Positions 14,588 through 24,194 are shown, counted from the stretch's first letter. The stretch: DNA of 64,000 nucleotides from Kineosporia corallincola (GCF_018499875.1 NZ_JAHBAY010000005.1:1-64000), one strand, 5' to 3'. Program-made: numbers and translations. The notes: generated from the letters alone by a model not told the origin.

Positions 14588-16408
14588 GTGAACATACGCA
14601 AGGGCACGACAGCCGCCGTCACCGGCGCGCTGATCACCATCGCGCCCCTCACGGCAGCCGGAACGGCCCAGGCCGCCCCGGTCTCGTACACGACCACCCC
14701 GGAAGGCGTGACGCACGAGGAGAATCCGCGCGTTCCGGAGGGCGCGGTGTGGACCGAGGTCTATTTCCCCTCCAGCGACGGCAGTGGCGTGGAGCTGCAC
14801 GCCGACGTCCTGCGTCCGGCCAACCTGTCGGCCAGCGCCAAGACACCCGTGATCCTCTCCGTGGGGCCCTATTTCGGGCACGCCGGTCAGACCGAGCCGG
14901 AGGACTGGACCGAGACCGGACCCTCCAACCGCTTCGAGGACTTCACCAGCGGCGCTGACCTCTTCGCCAACGGTTACACCTTCGTCATGGCCGACCTGCG
15001 CGGCTTCGGCGGCAGCACCGGCTGCCTCGACGGTACCGGCCCCGGCGAGCAGGCCGACGTGAAGGCCGCCATCCAGTGGTCGGCGTCGCAGTCGTGGTCC
15101 ACCGGCAAGGTCGGGCTGTACGGCAAGTCCTACGACGCCGGCACCGGCCTGGTCGGCAACGACCTGAAACTGCCCGCCCTGAAGGCGGTCGTGGCCCAGG
15201 AGCCGACGTGGAACAAGTACAACTATCTGTTCAGCAACGGGGTGCCGCGCCCCAACGCCACCTCCTCCCCCGCGGCCTACAACTCCATCGCCACCATCGC
15301 CCCGCTGGCTGACGACACCGCGCACTACCAGGCCAATGCGACCTACGAGGAGAGTCACCCCGAGTGCCTCTCCGACAACCTCTCCGACAGCTACAACCCG
15401 GACGAGGACTCGGCCTTCTGGCAGGAACGTAACCTCGCGGCCAAGGCGGCGGGAACGAGCACGCCACTGTTCGTCACCCAGGGCTTCATCGAGAACAACA
15501 CCAAGCCCGAGGACATGGAGCTGTACCTCGACAACCACCAGGGTGTGGAACGGGGGTGGCTGGGGCAGTGGCAGCACGTGCGCGGCAACGAAACCGACGA
15601 CGAGGGCAACCTGCTGCAGGGCCGGGCCGGGTTCTTCGACGAGGTCATGCGCTTCTACGACCAGTACCTCAAGGGTGTCCGGCCGACCGTGGAGGACCCT
15701 GCCTACGCCATTGAGGACAGCACCGGCGCCTGGCGCGCCCAGAGCACCTGGCCGGTCTCCGACTCGTCACTGACGACGTCCCTGCCGGACGGCGAGTACC
15801 TGGACGACGGCGCCGCCTCCACTCTGAGCGCCACGACCACGACCGAACGAAGGGCAGCCCAGCAGCAGGACGACGAGCACGCCGTCGACCCGGCCCCGCC
15901 GGCCGGCCGCAGCGAGTCGACCCTGCAGGCGGAAGACACCACCAGCAGCTACTTCCGCTACTCCACGCCGGCGTCCACGCGTGTGCGGATCACCGCCACC
16001 CCGCGCATCACGCTCGACGCCAGTGCCCAGGGCAACGTCATGGTGCGTCTGTGGGACGTCGCCGCCGACGGGAGCGCCGTGATGTTCGACGAGAACGTCT
16101 CCCTCATCGAGCAGGCGGGTCAGGTCTCCCTCGACCTGAAGTCGACCGACTGGACGCTCGAGGCGGGGCACCAGCTCGGCGTCCAGATCGGCACGATCGA
16201 CAGCACGAGCTGGCTGGACACACCCAGCGACGCCACCATCCAGGTCACCGGCACCAAGCTCGATCTGGAGCTGCAGAACCCGGCGTCCGACGTGCCGACC
16301 CAGGGTGACCGCTCGCCGTACCTGGACACCTATCTCACCCAGTACACCCGCACCCTGACCGACGTCGACGAGGGCACCTTCTCCCTCGACGCGGACAGCG
16401 AGTCCTGA
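14588..16408 (+). CDS. Secreted S15/CocE-family hydrolase (X-Pro dipeptidyl-peptidase-like)
   Basis: This 606-aa exported alpha/beta hydrolase has a signal peptide (about 1-30, ending AAGTAQAAP), an S15 catalytic domain with the nucleophile in GLYGKSYDAG (Ser181) and the His in GQWQHVRGN (His330), and a C-terminal jelly-roll XPDAP_C-like domain (about 440-600, TRVRITATPRITLDA ... GHQLGVQIG). The acid position, usually Asp in GFxDxNT, reads GFIENNTKP, so Glu may replace it. Predicted substrates are peptides with Pro at position 2 or related esters/amides. The GTG at 14588 follows a perfect AGGAGG with a 4-nt spacer. A 19-bp hairpin follows the gene. Confidence 0.9.
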   Translation: MNIRKGTTAAVTGALITIAPLTAAGTAQAAPVSYTTTPEGVTHEENPRVPEGAVWTEVYFPSSDGSGVELHADVLRPANLSASAKTPVILSVGPYFGHAGQTEPEDWTETGPSNRFEDFTSGADLFANGYTFVMADLRGFGGSTGCLDGTGPGEQADVKAAIQWSASQSWSTGKVGLYGKSYDAGTGLVGNDLKLPALKAVVAQEPTWNKYNYLFSNGVPRPNATSSPAAYNSIATIAPLADDTAHYQANATYEESHPECLSDNLSDSYNPDEDSAFWQERNLAAKAAGTSTPLFVTQGFIENNTKPEDMELYLDNHQGVERGWLGQWQHVRGNETDDEGNLLQGRAGFFDEVMRFYDQYLKGVRPTVEDPAYAIEDSTGAWRAQSTWPVSDSSLTTSLPDGEYLDDGAASTLSATTTTERRAAQQQDDEHAVDPAPPAGRSESTLQAEDTTSSYFRYSTPASTRVRITATPRITLDASAQGNVMVRLWDVAADGSAVMFDENVSLIEQAGQVSLDLKSTDWTLEAGHQLGVQIGTIDSTSWLDTPSDATIQVTGTKLDLELQNPASDVPTQGDRSPYLDTYLTQYTRTLTDVDEGTFSLDADSES

Positions 16409-16421
16409 CCCGAACCGCATC

Positions 16422-16464
16422 AGGTGTGCCCCGCCGGGCCGGTACGGCCCGGCGGGGCACACCT
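16422..16464. terminator. Bidirectional 19-bp hairpin
   Basis: A perfect inverted repeat (AGGTGTGCCCCGCCGGGCC, loop ggtac, then its complement) lies between the convergent hydrolase and acyl-CoA-dehydrogenase-like genes. It has no U-tract but a very stable stem, and can end transcription from both sides. Confidence 0.75.
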
Positions 16465-16477
16465 GCACGTCCATCCT

Positions 16478-17734
16478 TCAAGGCCGCGGCCCGACCGGCT
16501 CCAGTCCGGGGACCGAGCGGATGGCGCTGCTCCGGCCGGCATCCGTCCCGGGGTCGCGGGCCCGCCCGATCAGCATCTGCCCGTAGGACTCGTAATTGCG
16601 CTCGCTCAGAACCACGTGCTGTGCGGCGACAATGACGTCACGGGCATTGCGCCGCAGCGGGTCGGAAAGATACGCCGCATCGTCACCGCGAAGCCGCATG
16701 GCCGTCACGGTGATCTCCGCGGCGACGTCGGCCAGGTGCGTCATCACCGCCATCAGCCGGACATGCTCGTCCTTCGAGGGCGGAGACCCGGCATGCGCAG
16801 CGGTCCAGACCTCCGTCAGTGTCTGGTAGGCATAAGCACGCGCTGCAGCGAGCTTGATGTCGAGCTCCGCGAGAGCCCGCTGCCCGTGCTGTCTTCCAGA
16901 GACATCTCCGGGTCGCTGCGGAGCGCCCCGCACGGCGCCGACGTGCTCACGAACCGCCGCCAGCCCGTGCCGGGCCGCACCGGCCAGCAGACCGATGGTC
17001 GGCGTGAGGCTGAACTCCATCACCGTGTGCCGGGGACCGCCCCGCCGCGACGCCGGGGGGAACGGGATGATCCGGTGATCCGGGACGAACAATTCCTGCG
17101 CGGTGACCGAGCAGCTCCCGGTACCGGCCACCCCAACCACCTGCCGCTCGTCGGTGAGGCTCAGGCAGGTGGTGGGCGCCACGCCGATCGTGAGGGTGCC
17201 AGAATGCCGGGCTCCGAAGAACACCCAGTCCGAGTGCCGCACGCCGGACATGAAGGACCAGGTCCCGGTGAAGGTGTAGCCCCCCTCGACGCGTCGCGCG
17301 GTCTGGGTGGTGACGGTCGCGTTCCCCGCTGCCGCAGGCCACTGACCGCCGAAGATCTCCTTCACCGCCCGTTGCGAGCAGAGGGTTGCCAGAGAACCGA
17401 CGGCGGAAATCCCGATCATGGCGGTCCAGGCGGTGGATGCGTCGGCGGCAGCGAGCTCCTCGATCACCTCGGCCTCGGTGACCGGATCGACAGCAAGGCC
17501 GCCGATGTCGCGCGGCGCCGCCATCCGGAAGAACCCCGGTCCGCGCAGCGCGCCCAGAACCTCGGCCGCCAAGGTCCGGTCCTTCCCGGCCCGGGGCGCG
17601 TGACGACGGACGACATCGCGCAGGGAGGCGGCAGCCTCGACAAGTTGAGGGCGCTCCGGGGACCGCAACAGCGCCGGAGCCCGGGTACTTCTGGGGACCA
17701 GTGGCGTGGCGGCAGCGAGCATGGCGATGCTCAA
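16478..17734 (-). CDS. Acyl-CoA dehydrogenase-like flavoprotein (HsaA-type monooxygenase family)
   Basis: This 418-aa member of the acyl-CoA dehydrogenase fold has an N-terminal helical domain with the FFRMAAPRDIGGLAVDP segment, the middle beta domain (YTFTGTWSFMSGVRHSDWVFFGA) and a C-terminal helical domain (TMRL-type helix near AEITVTAMRLRGDDAAYL ... RNARDVIVAAQHVV). This subgroup includes flavin-dependent hydroxylases that use FMNH2 or FADH2 from a separate reductase. No reductase or CoA gene is adjacent, so the substrate is unknown. The start is TTG 17734 or ATG 17722; GGGAGG lies just ahead of both. It reads convergently toward the S15 hydrolase. Confidence 0.85.
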   Translation of the reverse strand: MSIAMLAAATPLVPRSTRAPALLRSPERPQLVEAAASLRDVVRRHAPRAGKDRTLAAEVLGALRGPGFFRMAAPRDIGGLAVDPVTEAEVIEELAAADASTAWTAMIGISAVGSLATLCSQRAVKEIFGGQWPAAAGNATVTTQTARRVEGGYTFTGTWSFMSGVRHSDWVFFGARHSGTLTIGVAPTTCLSLTDERQVVGVAGTGSCSVTAQELFVPDHRIIPFPPASRRGGPRHTVMEFSLTPTIGLLAGAARHGLAAVREHVGAVRGAPQRPGDVSGRQHGQRALAELDIKLAAARAYAYQTLTEVWTAAHAGSPPSKDEHVRLMAVMTHLADVAAEITVTAMRLRGDDAAYLSDPLRRNARDVIVAAQHVVLSERNYESYGQMLIGRARDPGTDAGRSSAIRSVPGLEPVGPRP

Positions 17735-18009
17735 TCCTCCCGGTCCCGCAGAAGGGACGGGCCTCCCGCAGCTGATCGCCCGCGTCCCACGAGCAGTAGG
17801 TCCTCACCGGGAACCGGACCGCAGCAGGCGTGGCTTTCCCGGCCTCGTCGTGCGACTCTCATGTGAGTCCTCCGTTGCTTCGCAACCGTGCCCCGTGCAC
17901 GAGTCACGACGATCCTGCCCGGCCGTGTAGAGCGGTTCCAGGAATCCGCACGATCCCGTACGGCCTGATGCTGAACCTTTTCCGCGCGCCGGACGTCCGA
18001 GAGGGATCG

Positions 18010-20622
18010 CTAGCCCGGCGGGTCCTCCGCGGCGCCCGGACGGCGGGTGGACAGTTCGCGGGCGGATCGGGCCGCCTCCGTCTTGTTGATCTTCAACCAG
18101 AGCCGGTGTGCCTGCTGCTTGTGCTCGTAGGCCAGCTGAGAGTCGCCAAGGCGCTGGTATGCCTCGCCGAGCCCGGCCTCGATCAGCGCCAGCCGCTCCA
18201 CATCGACGACGCCCTCGTTACGGGCTCCGTCATGCGCGACCAGATATTCACGGACTGCGGCCTCCGGGTTGCCTTGTGCCAGGGCGACATCGCCCAGCCC
18301 GACGTACGCGGCCAGCTGGGCCGAGCGGTGGTTCCCCTCTTTCAGCACCTCGAGACTCTCCCGGAAAAAGGTTTCCGCCCGCCGGTAATCGCCCTGCTCC
18401 TTGTAGACGTCCCCGAGATTGAGCTGCGCGACTCCCTCGGTGGTGCGGAAGGCCAGGGTCCGGGCATTCTCCAAGGCCTCGAGGAGATGGGCCTCGGCCT
18501 CGGCCAGCCGGCCCAGCTTCACCTCCGTCCCCCCGAGGTTGCACAGGGAAACCGCCTCCAGCCAGGCGTCCCCGTGACGTCGCGCCAGGGTCATGGCCTC
18601 CTCCAGGTTCTTGGCGGCCTGCTGGTAGAGCCCCATCCCGAATTCGGCGCCGGCCAGATTCTGCAGCGTACGGATCGTCTCCGGCCCGTCACCGGTACGG
18701 CGCCGGATGGCCAGCACGGCCAGCAGGTTTCGCCGGGCCGCCCGGGCCTGCCCGGTCCTGGCCTCGGCCACTGCCCGGTAGGACAGCACGCTGAGCAGAC
18801 CGGTTTCGTCGTCGCACCGTTCGTACAAGTCCCCGGCCACCTTGAGGTGGGCCAGGGCCTCGGGAAAGGCGGAGCGCCGCATCTCCGTCATGGCCAGCTG
18901 CATCACCGCATCGGCCTCTCCATGGAGGTCGCCCGCCTCCCGAGCCACGCGGACGGCCTGTTCGTGCACGCTCAAGGCGATCTTGTCGAGTCCGCGCATC
19001 CCCAGGTAGCGGTGCAGCGCCGCACTGAGACCGCCCGCGTAGCCCTGCCGGTCATGGGACGACAGAGGCATCTGGGCAGTGGCCACCAGATTACTCAGCT
19101 CCAGATCGAGCCAGGCACCCGGCGCCTCGGAATCCTCCGGCCGCCCCTCGGACGAAGGCCGCTCGGGCGACGCTGCTGACGAGGACGCCTGTTCCACCCG
19201 CTCGGTCTCCCGCACCGTCCGGGTCAGATAGTGATCCAGCAGACGGTTCAGGGCTTGCCTGCGATCGACACGGCGGTCCTCGTTCACCGCGAGCGCGGCC
19301 ACGAACTCCCGGATCAGGTCATGAAAAGTGTATCGGCCGGGGCTTTCCTGCCGGATGAGATGCTGCGCCGCCAGGTCTTCCAGCAGGCCGGTCATGGTCT
19401 GCACGTCGAGGTCGGCCAGGGCTGCCGCGGCGGCGGTGTCGAAGGACTGCCCCGGATGCAGGGTCAGAGCCCGCAGCACCCGCCGGCTCCCGGGCGGGAG
19501 ACTGCGGTAGGAGACCTCCAGAGCCAGGGCGACGCCCGACTCGAACTGCCCGGTCTCGCGGCGCTCGTCGAGCCAGTCGGCATGATCGGTCGGTGTCCAG
19601 CCGCTCCTGGCCCGCATCTGACCGGTGGCCAGGGCGAGCGCCAGCGGCAGGTGCCCACACCGCTCGGCGATGCGGTCGACGGCGCGAGCGTCTTCAGACG
19701 TCGCCGTGCGGCCCAGTGCGTCGGTGATGTAGAGACGGGATTCCGGGGGCGTGAACGGGTCGAGCTGGACGGGCTCCGCCTGCGGTACGGCGAGTACCCG
19801 CCGGCTGGTGATCAGCACCAGGCACTGTGGTTCCTGCGGAAGCAGTGGTGTCACCTGCTGCTGGCCGCCGGCGTTGTCGAGCAGGATGAGCATCCGCCGG
19901 CCGGCGACGCGTTCCTGGTAGAGGGCCTGCCGGTCGGCTGTGCGCACCGGGATCTGCTGTCCGGGCACGCCCAGCAGCCGCAGGAGACTGTCCAGCACCG
20001 CGTCGGGGTCGGCGGGTGGCTGTGACTCGTGGAAGCCGCGCAGGTCGACGTAGGCCGCCTCGTCGAGCACCCCGTCGGTGAGCAGGAGATGCGCGAGATG
20101 CACGGCAAGCTGGGTCTTGCCGGCGCCGGCCATGCCTTGCACGGTGAAGACGAGTGGCGTCCTGCGCGGGTGCCGGGACGGCGATGCCGGGTCACCGGCC
20201 AGGTGCCGCACGTGCGCGATGATGTCCTGCCGCCCGACGAAACCGCCGCTCACACCGGGTAGGCCGTGGAGGACGCGCACGTGGTCCGGGGCCTTGCTCG
20301 CGCCGGTCCGGACCTTCAGCGCCTGCCGCCAGTGATTGACATATCCCGGGTCGGGGTGCAGTGCGCCGACCACCGACGTCACCAGGTCGTGGTCGAGGCG
20401 TCGCCGGCCGGGACGGAAGCAGTCCACCACCGTGGAACGGCCGACCCTCTCCCCCGGTGGGCGTGCCTCGTTGACCCGCCTCGTGATCGTCTCGTAGGAG
20501 GGCGCACCGGCCCACTGCTTCAATTGCAGCAGCTGCTCGGCGATTTCGTCGAGCGTCGACGCCTGCCCTGGATCGGGAAGACCGTCCAACCAGGTTTGCA
20601 CCGCCACTCCCAGGTCACCCAC
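18010..20622 (-). CDS. NB-ARC/TPR STAND regulator with N-terminal HTH
   Basis: This large signal-transduction ATPase of about 870 aa has an N-terminal helix-turn-helix-like domain (ETITRRVNEARPPGERVG ... VGALHPDPGYVNHWRQAL) and an NB-ARC domain. The NB-ARC part shows P-loop VQGMAGAGKTQLAVHLAH, Walker B-like RRMLILLDNAGG, CLVLITSRR and GHLPLALALATG motifs. A winged-helix-like segment (YTFHDLIREFVAALAV) and a C-terminal array of TPRs (about residues 560-860) follow. It fits the actinobacterial SARP-like/AfsR-type regulators but lacks the BTAD domain. The frame is open to 20658, but GTG 20622 is preferred because GCGGA precedes it and the similarity begins there. It is divergent from the DUF6493-like gene. 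A regulatory role is more likely than defence because of the HTH. Confidence 0.88.
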   Translation of the reverse strand: MGDLGVAVQTWLDGLPDPGQASTLDEIAEQLLQLKQWAGAPSYETITRRVNEARPPGERVGRSTVVDCFRPGRRRLDHDLVTSVVGALHPDPGYVNHWRQALKVRTGASKAPDHVRVLHGLPGVSGGFVGRQDIIAHVRHLAGDPASPSRHPRRTPLVFTVQGMAGAGKTQLAVHLAHLLLTDGVLDEAAYVDLRGFHESQPPADPDAVLDSLLRLLGVPGQQIPVRTADRQALYQERVAGRRMLILLDNAGGQQQVTPLLPQEPQCLVLITSRRVLAVPQAEPVQLDPFTPPESRLYITDALGRTATSEDARAVDRIAERCGHLPLALALATGQMRARSGWTPTDHADWLDERRETGQFESGVALALEVSYRSLPPGSRRVLRALTLHPGQSFDTAAAAALADLDVQTMTGLLEDLAAQHLIRQESPGRYTFHDLIREFVAALAVNEDRRVDRRQALNRLLDHYLTRTVRETERVEQASSSAASPERPSSEGRPEDSEAPGAWLDLELSNLVATAQMPLSSHDRQGYAGGLSAALHRYLGMRGLDKIALSVHEQAVRVAREAGDLHGEADAVMQLAMTEMRRSAFPEALAHLKVAGDLYERCDDETGLLSVLSYRAVAEARTGQARAARRNLLAVLAIRRRTGDGPETIRTLQNLAGAEFGMGLYQQAAKNLEEAMTLARRHGDAWLEAVSLCNLGGTEVKLGRLAEAEAHLLEALENARTLAFRTTEGVAQLNLGDVYKEQGDYRRAETFFRESLEVLKEGNHRSAQLAAYVGLGDVALAQGNPEAAVREYLVAHDGARNEGVVDVERLALIEAGLGEAYQRLGDSQLAYEHKQQAHRLWLKINKTEAARSARELSTRRPGAAEDPPG

Positions 20623-20796
20623 TTGTCCGCATCGGCCGCGACACGCTACCAGGCACACCTTTGTGTGCCCTTGAGCGCTTGTTCGTGCTCAGGACGGCGA
20701 CAGGCTGCTGAACCTCACGCCACCGTGCGTGCGTAGTCCCACCGGGCGGGTCCGCCGCCTCGACGGACGGCAGGTGATCCGGAAAGGACTGTGATC

Positions 20797-22059
20797 ATGA
20801 GCATTCAGACGGAGACACTGTTCAGGCATCTGACAGGTCATCACATCGGGTCCACGGCAGCATTGCTGACCCGGGTGAGCGCCGAGGAACGCGAGACGCT
20901 GGCCGAGCAGCTGTCCCAGCACGTACGGCGCGAAGGGCCTGAGGGCAGGCGGTCGGGATCCCCGCTGACCTCTCCCCTCCCGGCGGCCGCCGTGGCCGCC
21001 GTGGCGCTGATGCCCTCGGCCGCTGAGGCCGCGGCGTTGCTCACGCGCCCCTCGCTGCGCCCCGACTGGTCGCATCTGCCGGTGGAGCGCCTGGTCTCCA
21101 CCGCTGCCCGCCGTGGTGTCTCCTGGCTCCCCGACCTGGCCGTGCGGATGGCCGCGGAGATCCGGCCCGGCGATCTGGGTCAGGAGTGGCGGTCCGTGGC
21201 CCGGCTCGTCACCGCCTGTGCCGCAACGGTTCCCGACGACGTGCGGTTCGTGACCGGCTGGGTCGCCTGGTTGCTGTCCCCGACCCGGTTGTGGGGGTGG
21301 CCGTCGGACGAGAACTGGCAGGTCGTCCTGATGTCGCAGCGTCTGGTGGACGGCCCGTACCTGAGTGCTCTGCTCCCGCAGCTCTTCCGGATCCCGGGTC
21401 TGGGCGTCCTGCTGTCTTCGAAGGGAGCGGCCCTGGCACCGTCGCTGGCCACGCTGGCGGCCACCGGCCAGGTGGACCGGGCGCAGTTGCTCGACGGCTG
21501 CCTCGACCGCCTGCGGCAGGGTGACCGCCCCGCCGCCCTGCGCTTCTTCACGACTCTGCACGATCTCCTGAGCCCCACGGACGACGAGCGCGCCGCACGG
21601 GCCGGCGACTATGTGGCCCTGGCCGAGAACGGGGATCCCCGCACCGCCCGGTTCGGCCTGCGTCATCTGCACGGTCTGCTGCGCTCCACGCGGCTGGATC
21701 CGGAGCTGCTGCTCGAGCACGCCCCGCGGTTCCTGGCGCGGTCGGAAAATACGGTCTCCCGCGACAGCGTGCACCTGCTGGACTTGGCTGCTTGCCAGAA
21801 CCCCGCACAGGCAAGGGCTTTCGTCGGGATCCTGATCGATCATCTCGCGATCCTGCCGCCCACGGTGCAGGACCAGGCGCTGGACCTCGTCCTGGTCCAG
21901 GCTCGGCGACTGGGCCCCCAGGTGATGGACCTCCTGGCGCGCTCGGCCTCCGCGCTGCCGCCCGGGTTGCAGGAACGGGTTCACCACGAGCGCCTCGGCA
22001 CCAGGGTCACGCGTTCCGACCTGCCCACCGAACCCGTGACCGAGCAGGTCGCCGGGTGA
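20797..22059 (+). CDS. DUF6493-like helical repeat protein, short form
   Basis: This 420-aa Leu/Ala/Arg-rich, HEAT-like helical protein has no signal or membrane helices. Segments such as LLDGCLDRLRQGDRPAALRF, LLSPTDDERAARAGDYVALA and RLDPELLLEHAPRFL resemble the N-terminal part of DUF6493 proteins, which are usually about twice as long. This copy ends after about 420 residues with a normal stop and may be a natural short form or a 3'-truncated gene. The ATG at 20797 has GGAAAGGA 8 nt upstream; GTG 20791 is an alternative. It is divergent from the NB-ARC regulator and followed by three palindromes. Function unknown. Confidence 0.75.
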   Translation: MSIQTETLFRHLTGHHIGSTAALLTRVSAEERETLAEQLSQHVRREGPEGRRSGSPLTSPLPAAAVAAVALMPSAAEAAALLTRPSLRPDWSHLPVERLVSTAARRGVSWLPDLAVRMAAEIRPGDLGQEWRSVARLVTACAATVPDDVRFVTGWVAWLLSPTRLWGWPSDENWQVVLMSQRLVDGPYLSALLPQLFRIPGLGVLLSSKGAALAPSLATLAATGQVDRAQLLDGCLDRLRQGDRPAALRFFTTLHDLLSPTDDERAARAGDYVALAENGDPRTARFGLRHLHGLLRSTRLDPELLLEHAPRFLARSENTVSRDSVHLLDLAACQNPAQARAFVGILIDHLAILPPTVQDQALDLVLVQARRLGPQVMDLLARSASALPPGLQERVHHERLGTRVTRSDLPTEPVTEQVAG

Positions 22060-22164
22060 GGGGCCGGCGCAGCCTGCCCACGGGCGTGGCTCGCGGCGGA
22101 TCTTGCTGAACCGGGTGCGGTCGGGTGCGGTCGACGTCTCGCCCGGCCGGGCCCCGCTCGGTCG

Positions 22165-22256
22165 CCGGCATCTGTTCCCCCGAGCGGAACAGATGCCGGT
22201 CCCGCGCGAAGTGCCTTGACGCTCAGGCCATTCGCGCGGGCCTGCCGCGCGGCAGG
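22165..22256. terminator. Cluster of three palindromes between convergent genes
   Basis: Three perfect inverted repeats follow each other. The first pairs CCGGCATCTGTTCC with its complement (22165-22178 / 22186-22199). The second pairs CCCGCGCGAA with TTCGCGCGGG (22201-22210 / 22231-22240). The third is CCTGCCGCGCGGCAGG (22241-22256). They lie between the convergent DUF6493-like and SGNH genes and probably act as bidirectional terminators. Confidence 0.65.
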
Positions 22257-22267
22257 AGCCGGAGGGG

Positions 22268-22990
22268 TCAGTGGCCGGTGCCGGCCAGAATCGGTTCCAG
22301 GGCGTCGAACCAGGCCTGGGCGATCTTGGTGTAGCCGCCGTCGTTGGGATGGATCTTGTCGCTGAGGATGTCGTCGGTGGTCAGAACCGCGTTCAGGTCA
22401 ACCAGGTGCACGTTCGTGGCGCCGGCGGCGACCTTGTCCGCCACCACCGTCCTGGCCCCGGCGTTGAACTCGTCCACCTGGGCGTCGTCGGTGGCGTCCC
22501 GCGAGGGCTGAAGGGTTCCCACCATCAGCGTCACTCCGGGCCGGGCATCGAGGATTTCGTCGATCAGTGCCCCCAGGCGCGCCGGGGCGTTCGGCAGGTC
22601 GTAGTTCTGCAGGGTATCGTTCGTTCCGGCGGCCAGCAGAACGACGTCCGGCTGGTACGTGGCCAGCCAGTTCTGAGCGCCGGCGGCGACCTGGTCGATG
22701 CGGTAGCCCCCATGCCCCTCGTTCTCGGGGTCGCTCATGGTTCCCGAACTCAGGGAGCCGACAAAGTCGACCGCCACCCCGGCCTCGGTGAGCTCGTCCC
22801 GCAGCTCGGCCCGGTAGCCGTTGCCGGTGGTGGACCCGGTTCCGTAGGTCATCGAGGCCCCGAGCGGCATGATCTTCACCGGTTCCTGGGCCGCCACCTC
22901 GTCGGCCTGAGCGTTCGGCGAGAGCCCGAGAATCCCCAGCGCCGTGATCCCCACGACGGCCAGACACCTACTGGTAGAGGGACGAAACAT
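22268..22990 (-). CDS. Secreted SGNH/GDSL-type esterase (GASxT subfamily)
   Basis: This 240-aa exported esterase has a signal peptide (about 1-30). Its SGNH blocks are block I KIMPLGASMTYG (Ser46), block II Gly region HGGYRIDQV, block III LLAAGTNDT and block V SDKIHPNDGGY (Asp and His). GAS instead of GDS in block I is usual for the subfamily that resembles carbohydrate esterases and fungal-type acyl esterases, so activity is expected. Likely substrates are acetylated polysaccharides or other esters outside the cell. Its ATG is preceded by AGGAGG. It stands alone, converging on the DUF6493-like gene. Confidence 0.92.
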   Translation of the reverse strand: MFRPSTSRCLAVVGITALGILGLSPNAQADEVAAQEPVKIMPLGASMTYGTGSTTGNGYRAELRDELTEAGVAVDFVGSLSSGTMSDPENEGHGGYRIDQVAAGAQNWLATYQPDVVLLAAGTNDTLQNYDLPNAPARLGALIDEILDARPGVTLMVGTLQPSRDATDDAQVDEFNAGARTVVADKVAAGATNVHLVDLNAVLTTDDILSDKIHPNDGGYTKIAQAWFDALEPILAGTGH

Positions 22991-23427
22991 GATTGCCTCC
23001 TGGCGAGGTCGGATCCGTATGGCTCATTTCTGGCACCTGTCAGTAGCCAGCAGCGCCACCGGCGGGGCCGATGTGCGCCAGCCTGATTCACGGACGGGGG
23101 CAGCACCAGGTTCAGTGCCGGCCCCCGAGACGGTCGCCGGAATCTGGGCACGCCCCGACCCCCACCCCGAATCTTCCAGGCCACAGGCTATTTCGCGATC
23201 CGCGCGGTCGTCACAGGTCCGCACTCAGACCGCTCCTCACGCAATCACCGACGACGAAAGACGAGACGACTGCGGACACTACCGCCACGATCTGTCAAAA
23301 GGTCCATGAAGAGCTGGCATTCGATATCAGCGGGTCATAGCATCCCTTGAGAACTTCCGCATCTCGCCGGGAGCCACACGCTCTGCACTGCCAGGACAGA
23401 CGGCCTACCGGCCCGAGCCCGCAGTGA
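22991..23427. other. Intergenic region, no gene recognised
   Basis: This 437-bp stretch lies between the SGNH esterase start and the GntR regulator end. Short open frames exist on both strands, but codon use is poor, no ribosome sites precede them and no family motif is visible. It probably contains the esterase promoter close to 23000. Confidence 0.5.
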
Positions 23428-24096
23428 TCACGGACCCGGGGCGTCCTTCTCCAGTGCCGTGATCACACTCGCCAGATGCGCCCGCGCCGCCGCCTCGGCG
23501 GCCGCCGGGTCACGGGCCACGATCGCGTCGATGACGGCCAGGTGCTCGCCCAGCGACACCTGCGGCCGCCCCGCCCGCATCGCCAGCCGGAACTGGTGGC
23601 GCACCAACTGCGCGTTGAGGCGGTCCAGCAGCCGGTCGGCGACCGGCTGGTCGGCGATCTGCCGCACCCGCCGGTGCATCTCACGGTTGCAGGCCGAGTA
23701 GACGGCCGGCTCGCCGTTCTCCACGGCGGCGCGCATGCGGGCGCCGATGCCGAGCAGCTCGGTGTCGTCCTGTTCCGTGGCCAGCTGGGCGGCGCGGGCG
23801 GCGCACAGGCCTTCGAGCACCATCCGGCACTCGGTGATCGCGATCGCCTCGGCGACCGAGATGATCCGCACCCGGGCGCCGCGGTTCGGGATGCGCTCGA
23901 CCAGGCCCTCGGCGGTCAGGTCGATGAGGGCCGCCCGCACGCTGGCGCGGGTCACTCCGTAGGCTTCGGCCAGCTCGGCCTCGATCAGCCGCTGCCCGGG
24001 TGACAGGTCGCCCCGGCCCAGCGCCTCCCGCAGGGCGCCGATCGCGAGCTGGGTGCCGACCGCCCCCTCTTGCAGACCCTCAGCCAACCCGGCCAC
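23428..24096 (-). CDS. GntR-family (FadR/FCD) transcriptional regulator
   Basis: This 222-aa regulator has an N-terminal winged HTH (ALREALGRGDLSPGQRLIEA, ELAEAYGVTRASVRAALIDL, EGLVERIPNRGARV) and a C-terminal all-helical FCD ligand domain with the metal-site pattern (MHRRVRQIADQP and GEHLAVIDAIVARDP, where His residues normally bind metal). Such proteins repress catabolic genes and respond to small carboxylates. It starts with GTG 24096. No obvious target lies next to it; the alpha/beta hydrolase begins to its right on the same strand and is upstream of it by about 100 nt. Confidence 0.92.
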   Translation of the reverse strand: MAGLAEGLQEGAVGTQLAIGALREALGRGDLSPGQRLIEAELAEAYGVTRASVRAALIDLTAEGLVERIPNRGARVRIISVAEAIAITECRMVLEGLCAARAAQLATEQDDTELLGIGARMRAAVENGEPAVYSACNREMHRRVRQIADQPVADRLLDRLNAQLVRHQFRLAMRAGRPQVSLGEHLAVIDAIVARDPAAAEAAARAHLASVITALEKDAPGP

Positions 24097-24194
24097 CTCG
24101 CCGCATGCTCCTACCCCTGTTTTCGCACACCGTCAGACAATGTCAACAATATCGTCAGCATTCTCGGGCGCGTGTGGAAGGGCCGTTCAGCGGT

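Noticed and set aside
18010-20622. Reading the NB-ARC/TPR protein as an anti-phage STAND system
   Set aside because: Its N-terminal domain is HTH-like and not a known effector, and no defence genes are nearby, so a regulator is the simpler call.
22268-22990. GAS instead of GDS in the esterase, at first read as a dead enzyme
   Set aside because: The GASxT form is normal for this SGNH subfamily, and the Ser, Asn, Asp and His blocks are all present.
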